Notes under the pieces: model-generated
What the model saw: the letters and a program-made list of their open reading frames with translations, nothing else
The model's database searches: none
What the model was told of the DNA's origin: nothing
Part shown: positions 7,385 to 10,261 of the stretch, piece after piece
Numbering within the stretch: the first letter of the stretch is position 1
Layout: each line of letters opens with the position of its first letter
Position numbers and translations under genes: made by a program
Assembly (NCBI GenBank): GCA_022842255.1
Contig: JALHPW010000124.1
Span: forward strand, 1-10,261
Direction: 5' to 3'
DNA from: Saprospiraceae bacterium
Lineage (GTDB): Bacteria; Bacteroidota; Bacteroidia; Chitinophagales; Saprospiraceae
Length of the DNA stretch: 10,261 nucleotides

Positions 7385-7408
7385 AATGTCACGAAAAGCG
7401 AAGAATTT

Positions 7409-7438
7409 AAGCAGCCGGGTTTTGTCTTGAAGCAGCCG
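7409..7438 (-). repeat. Short direct repeat upstream of the giant gene
   Basis: Two copies of the 9-mer AAGCAGCCG (7409-7417 and 7430-7438) are spaced 21 bp start to start, about two helical turns, in the 110-bp gap before the giant gene. Such spacing suits a dimeric activator, but two 9-mers alone are weak evidence. Confidence 0.25.
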
Positions 7439-7468
7439 CAACATGATTTATCCAGCCAACAGGTGCTT

Positions 7469-9439
7469 TTACCCTTTTTTCAGCACCAGTTGCAATTGTG
7501 TTTTTTCCGCAATGAGGTCGAAGAACTGCCGAAGTATCCCGTATTCCTCCGTCGGGAATTCTAGTTTTGAGATATTCATTTTGAGTAGCACTTGTACCTC
7601 GTGGTTTTCCAGGGGAGCGCAAGAAAATTGAATCCTTCCGCCCTCGCCGGGAAGCACAATACGGGCTTTTTCGGGGAGTTCCTCGATTAAATACCCCTTT
7701 GGAAGGGTTAAATTGAGCACATATTGCGATTTTAAGGCGGCTGCAAAACTGACCGGAAACCGCCGAACGGGGCTACTAAACGGGTTTTTCAGGACTAAAA
7801 AATCCAGTATGGGTTTTACATACAGGAAGTCATTCAAAACCGTTGCCGTATTTGGAATACTGCATCGAAAGCTTACTTGAAGGGGTTTATTGTAGTCGTT
7901 CAAATTTGAAAAAACTAGGGAGTCCAATTTGGCTTCCGGATAATCCGGGGCAAATTCCTTTTTCAAAAAATCACCCTTATCCTTCGATTCTTCCATTTGT
8001 TTTCTCCAATAGGCGGCCGTTTCCCCGGTAACACTGATGGAAAACCGTCCCTTTGATTCGCCCATTTCATCGAGCTCAAGTTCGCCAAACCAGGTAAGCG
8101 ATTCTTCCGGTGCCCTAATCTCTGTCCAAAAGGGTTTCCGGATTCGAACCACCCAGCCCATTTTGTTGTAGCAACTGGGATTCAACTGGTTTACAGCATG
8201 ATAGGGGTTGGTTGCATCCAGGAGTAGACTGTCTTTTCCAACGATTACAAAGGCGACCAGGGTGTTGAATTGATAAATATAGGGATAGCCCGTGATGGGT
8301 TCGCCATGGTCGCGGGTACTGAGCAACATCGGGTACGCTTTCATACGGTATCGCCGAAGCAGGGTCACGATGGCGAGGTTCAGGTCTGCGCTGGTCCCAG
8401 TGCCTTTGGAAAAAGCCGCATCGACCCCATTGGGAGCCGCGCGTTCAAAGGTCCCATCCCACTTGATATTTTTACCCACAAAACGCAACACTTTTTCAGC
8501 GATGAGCACACTATCCTGAATACTGTCCTGCCCCATGCTTGCTTGGAAGGAGGACCAGATTTTAAGGTTGGTAAGGCTATCCAGGTATTGACCGCCAAAA
8601 CCTTGATAAAAGGAAAGCGAAAGGGCAACTGGCCCCCAGCCAATGGAATCCGTAGCACCCCATTGGACGATATCCTGTTGAAACCAAATATGGGCCCGGT
8701 AGTCATCGACGGTGGTCATAAACGGTTCGTCGCCCGTCAACCCCGGGAGCTTGGAAAAACCATAGGTGGTAATCCGGTTGTGGTGTTGACCGGCTGCAAA
8801 CATGTCGGGCTTTTCCACCCTGGTTTCAAACAGGTCGTATTCTTTGGGTTTTCTGGTCAGCACGGAATATTCTGCGTATTCGGGCAAACTCACTTCCACC
8901 TGGCTCCAACGGACCGGGATGTCTTCTTGAAAAAACCAATCGTACAAATTCTGTGAATCGGAGGACCGAAGTTTGTAGCGATATTCAATGATGCAGCCCT
9001 TTTGCAGGTTGGGGATAAACACCTTTTTGACATTGAATTGCTCGGTGACCTCTTCGGTAAACACATTGTCTGACTTTACTTTTTTGCGAGTTCCGTCTGA
9101 CAAAATAAGCTGTACATCCAGGTCTTCAAACCTTTCTTCCTTTCGATTGGAACGGTAGAAAATGCGGAGATTTCCTTGGTCGAAGGCCGCGGGGTCAAAA
9201 ATCTTGATCCTCCGGCTGCGTTGGTAAATCACCTCGGCTCCTCGATCCCCAAAGAACAATTTGATTTTCCCAACATCCTGCAACACCATGGCGGTGGCCA
9301 AGGTATCCCAGCTGCAAGTCGTTAGTTTTAAGTCGCTTTCAGGAATTTCGCCCCAATCACTGACAGGCATTTTTTGGGCGATCAGGTTTTGGATTCCAAT
9401 ACTGCAAATCAGTACGAGCAGCCAGCATGTGTGTCGCAT
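7469..9439 (-). CDS. DUF3857 / transglutaminase-fold secreted protein, degenerate active site
   Basis: The frame is open upstream to 9535, but ATG 9439 is preferred. It gives a clean signal peptide (MRHTCWLLVLICSIGIQNLIAQ), and a Bacteroidota promoter lies just upstream, inside the longer version. The product is 656 aa. Residues about 40-245 are a DUF3857 domain (GAEVIYQRSRRIKIFD, DGTRKKVKSDNVF, GCIIEYRYKLRS, DWFFQEDIPV). Residues about 310-415 form the transglutaminase-like core (VGKNIKWDGTFERAAPNGVDAAFSKGTGTSADLNL..., FNTLVAF, LLLDATNP). The nucleophile position, usually G-x-C-x-D, reads GTSADLNL (348-355), and the usual FNH reads FNT, so Cys and His are both missing while the Asp of LDAT (about 408) remains. 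It is therefore probably not a protease or transglutaminase. A beta-rich C-terminal domain (about 450-656) resembles the DUF3858-type tail of these proteins. No T9SS tail is visible, so a periplasmic or outer-membrane location is likely. Cellular role unknown. Confidence 0.92.
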   Translation of the reverse strand: MRHTCWLLVLICSIGIQNLIAQKMPVSDWGEIPESDLKLTTCSWDTLATAMVLQDVGKIKLFFGDRGAEVIYQRSRRIKIFDPAAFDQGNLRIFYRSNRKEERFEDLDVQLILSDGTRKKVKSDNVFTEEVTEQFNVKKVFIPNLQKGCIIEYRYKLRSSDSQNLYDWFFQEDIPVRWSQVEVSLPEYAEYSVLTRKPKEYDLFETRVEKPDMFAAGQHHNRITTYGFSKLPGLTGDEPFMTTVDDYRAHIWFQQDIVQWGATDSIGWGPVALSLSFYQGFGGQYLDSLTNLKIWSSFQASMGQDSIQDSVLIAEKVLRFVGKNIKWDGTFERAAPNGVDAAFSKGTGTSADLNLAIVTLLRRYRMKAYPMLLSTRDHGEPITGYPYIYQFNTLVAFVIVGKDSLLLDATNPYHAVNQLNPSCYNKMGWVVRIRKPFWTEIRAPEESLTWFGELELDEMGESKGRFSISVTGETAAYWRKQMEESKDKGDFLKKEFAPDYPEAKLDSLVFSNLNDYNKPLQVSFRCSIPNTATVLNDFLYVKPILDFLVLKNPFSSPVRRFPVSFAAALKSQYVLNLTLPKGYLIEELPEKARIVLPGEGGRIQFSCAPLENHEVQVLLKMNISKLEFPTEEYGILRQFFDLIAEKTQLQLVLKKG

Positions 9440-9475
9440 ATCTTTTGGTTTGAAGCATGAAGCGTATAAAGCATT

Positions 9476-9509
9476 CAAATGTACCAAAAAATTGTAGCAA
9501 CCAGTCAAA
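9476..9509 (-). promoter_or_regulatory. Bacteroidota-type promoter for the DUF3857 gene
   Basis: Read on the minus strand, TACATTTG (9476-9483) matches the -7 consensus TAnnTTTG exactly. A TTTG (9506-9509) sits 22 nt upstream as a -33 element, slightly beyond the usual spacing. Transcription would start near 9470, about 30 nt before the ATG at 9439. It lies downstream of the terminator-like hairpin, as expected for an independent transcript. Confidence 0.55.
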
Positions 9510-9524
9510 AAGGGTCCATAAATG

Positions 9525-9542
9525 AAAAGCGCCACCGCTTTT
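9525..9542 (-). terminator. Hairpin terminator after the DUF4328 gene
   Basis: A perfect 7-bp stem AAAAGCG / CGCTTTT with a 4-nt loop lies 38 bp beyond the stop of the DUF4328 gene. The A- and T-rich stem ends give a short U-run in either direction, so it could work on both strands, though the tract is short. It separates the DUF4328 gene from the promoter of the next gene. Confidence 0.5.
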
Positions 9543-9580
9543 ACAGTGACGCCTTTCTATTCATTCTCAAAGATGTAAAC

Positions 9581-10258
9581 TCAAGCCAGCAAATGCTCGG
9601 AAGGGTCGCTCATTCGATGCGAATCGTAGAGCTCTTGTTCAAAAACACTGGTCTGTTGCACCATCCGGATAGCCAGGAGCGCGGCTGGAATGGACAATAA
9701 TTCCCCGATGGATCCCGCTTTCAAGCTAAAAGCAATGTCCTCCACATTGGCTTCCCCGCCTAACCTGCTGGCAATGTTGGTGAGGATGTTGTAGCCAATC
9801 CAGCAGGCCCACCACCAGCCAATCAAGGTGGTTTCTTGATAGCCTTCACGCTCCACTTTGCCAGGGATAGCGCTCTGGGTTTCGTTCCAGATTTCCTTCA
9901 TGATGGTATAGGGCCGCACCAGGTTCATAAACGGCACGAACCAGGCACCGGCAGCCCAACCTTCTGTATAGCTCGGGATGACCGTTTCGTCTTGCAAACG
10001 ATGCAAATTGGCATAGGCCCGCCGAAACCAGCGGATGAAAAACACCGCACAGATAATCATGCTCACCAGGAATCCGATGGCGCTCAATCCAATCAAGAGC
10101 CCGCTTTGGGTGGCGTCTTCCGAGGTAAATTCATCTGATTCGATAAAACTGGCCTGCCACCATTGGGTGGCGGCAAATACCAGCGTGAGCAAGATGTTGA
10201 TGTAGAAAAAGGTAACGACCCAACGGGCGCGTTCTTGATTTGGAAGGATGGAATCCAT
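9581..10258 (-). CDS. DUF4328 family four-helix membrane protein
   Basis: The product is 225 aa from ATG 10258, 3 bp from the window edge; an upstream start outside the window cannot be excluded. Four membrane helices are visible at about 12-34, 52-76, 144-162 and 182-200. Between helices 2 and 3 lies the signature of DUF4328: RWFRRAYANL (76-85), then SYTEGWAAGAWFVPFMNLVRPYTIMKEIWN (96-125), with conserved Trp, Pro, Asn and Arg residues. The family is an inner-membrane protein group of unknown function. A charged loop (QSAIPGKVEREGY, 128-140) precedes helix 3, and the C-terminus is hydrophilic (SHRMSDPSEHLLA). It is separated from the next gene by a terminator-like hairpin and a promoter, so it is probably a separate transcription unit. 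Confidence 0.9.
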   Translation of the reverse strand: MDSILPNQERARWVVTFFYINILLTLVFAATQWWQASFIESDEFTSEDATQSGLLIGLSAIGFLVSMIICAVFFIRWFRRAYANLHRLQDETVIPSYTEGWAAGAWFVPFMNLVRPYTIMKEIWNETQSAIPGKVEREGYQETTLIGWWWACWIGYNILTNIASRLGGEANVEDIAFSLKAGSIGELLSIPAALLAIRMVQQTSVFEQELYDSHRMSDPSEHLLA

Positions 10259-10261
10259 GGG

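Noticed and set aside
8270..8956. Plus-strand open frame of 228 codons
   Set aside because: Antisense to the DUF3857 gene, with no signature of its own.
9440..9535. N-terminal extension of the DUF3857 protein by 32 residues
   Set aside because: It would span the predicted promoter and the terminator-like hairpin and would bury the signal peptide.

Overview
All six genes found here lie on the minus strand. The window looks like a chromosomal segment from a Bacteroidota species, most likely of the Saprospiria type (Haliscomenobacter/Lewinella-like). This rests on two proteins with C-terminal type IX secretion (T9SS) sorting domains of the 'FPNP' type, on a DUF3857 protein of the kind common in Bacteroidota, on a TAnnTTTG-type promoter, and on start codons without clear Shine-Dalgarno sequences. 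The taxonomic placement is inference from family content, not from a marker gene.

Layout, read in the direction of transcription (right to left). At the right edge is a four-helix DUF4328 membrane protein (9581-10258). It is followed by a compact terminator-like hairpin and a Bacteroidota-type promoter for a secreted DUF3857/transglutaminase-fold protein with a degenerate catalytic site (7469-9439). Next is a very large secreted mosaic protein (3297-7358): nine Asp-box repeats forming sortilin/sialidase-like propellers, then a PKD-like domain, a LamG-like lectin domain and a T9SS tail. Then come a small unrecognised protein (2614-3159), a YHYH-domain T9SS protein (1141-2382), and an N-terminal 365-codon fragment of a type I sulfatase (1-1095) that runs off the left edge. 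The YHYH and sulfatase genes are 45 bp apart and are probably co-transcribed.

The most distinctive feature is not a gene. Within 1.1 kb (2519-3608) there are three copies of a compound element. Each is a 23-bp, self-palindromic arm (GTAC plus a CCGGCGAC-TTTA-GTCGCCGG hairpin) facing an inverted partner arm across a 25-40 nt spacer. The architecture is that of a REPIN (paired inverted REP sequences). One copy sits between genes, one is degraded, and one lies inside the coding sequence of the giant protein and is translated in frame as a linker just before its T9SS domain. The small unrecognised gene is bracketed by two of these elements.

Most products are exported: surface or secreted adhesin/propeller, YHYH protein and sulfatase. 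This suggests a cell-envelope and extracellular function, perhaps handling sulfated polymers, but no transporter, SusC/D pair or regulator is present to define a pathway. No RNA genes, CRISPR arrays or transposase genes were seen.
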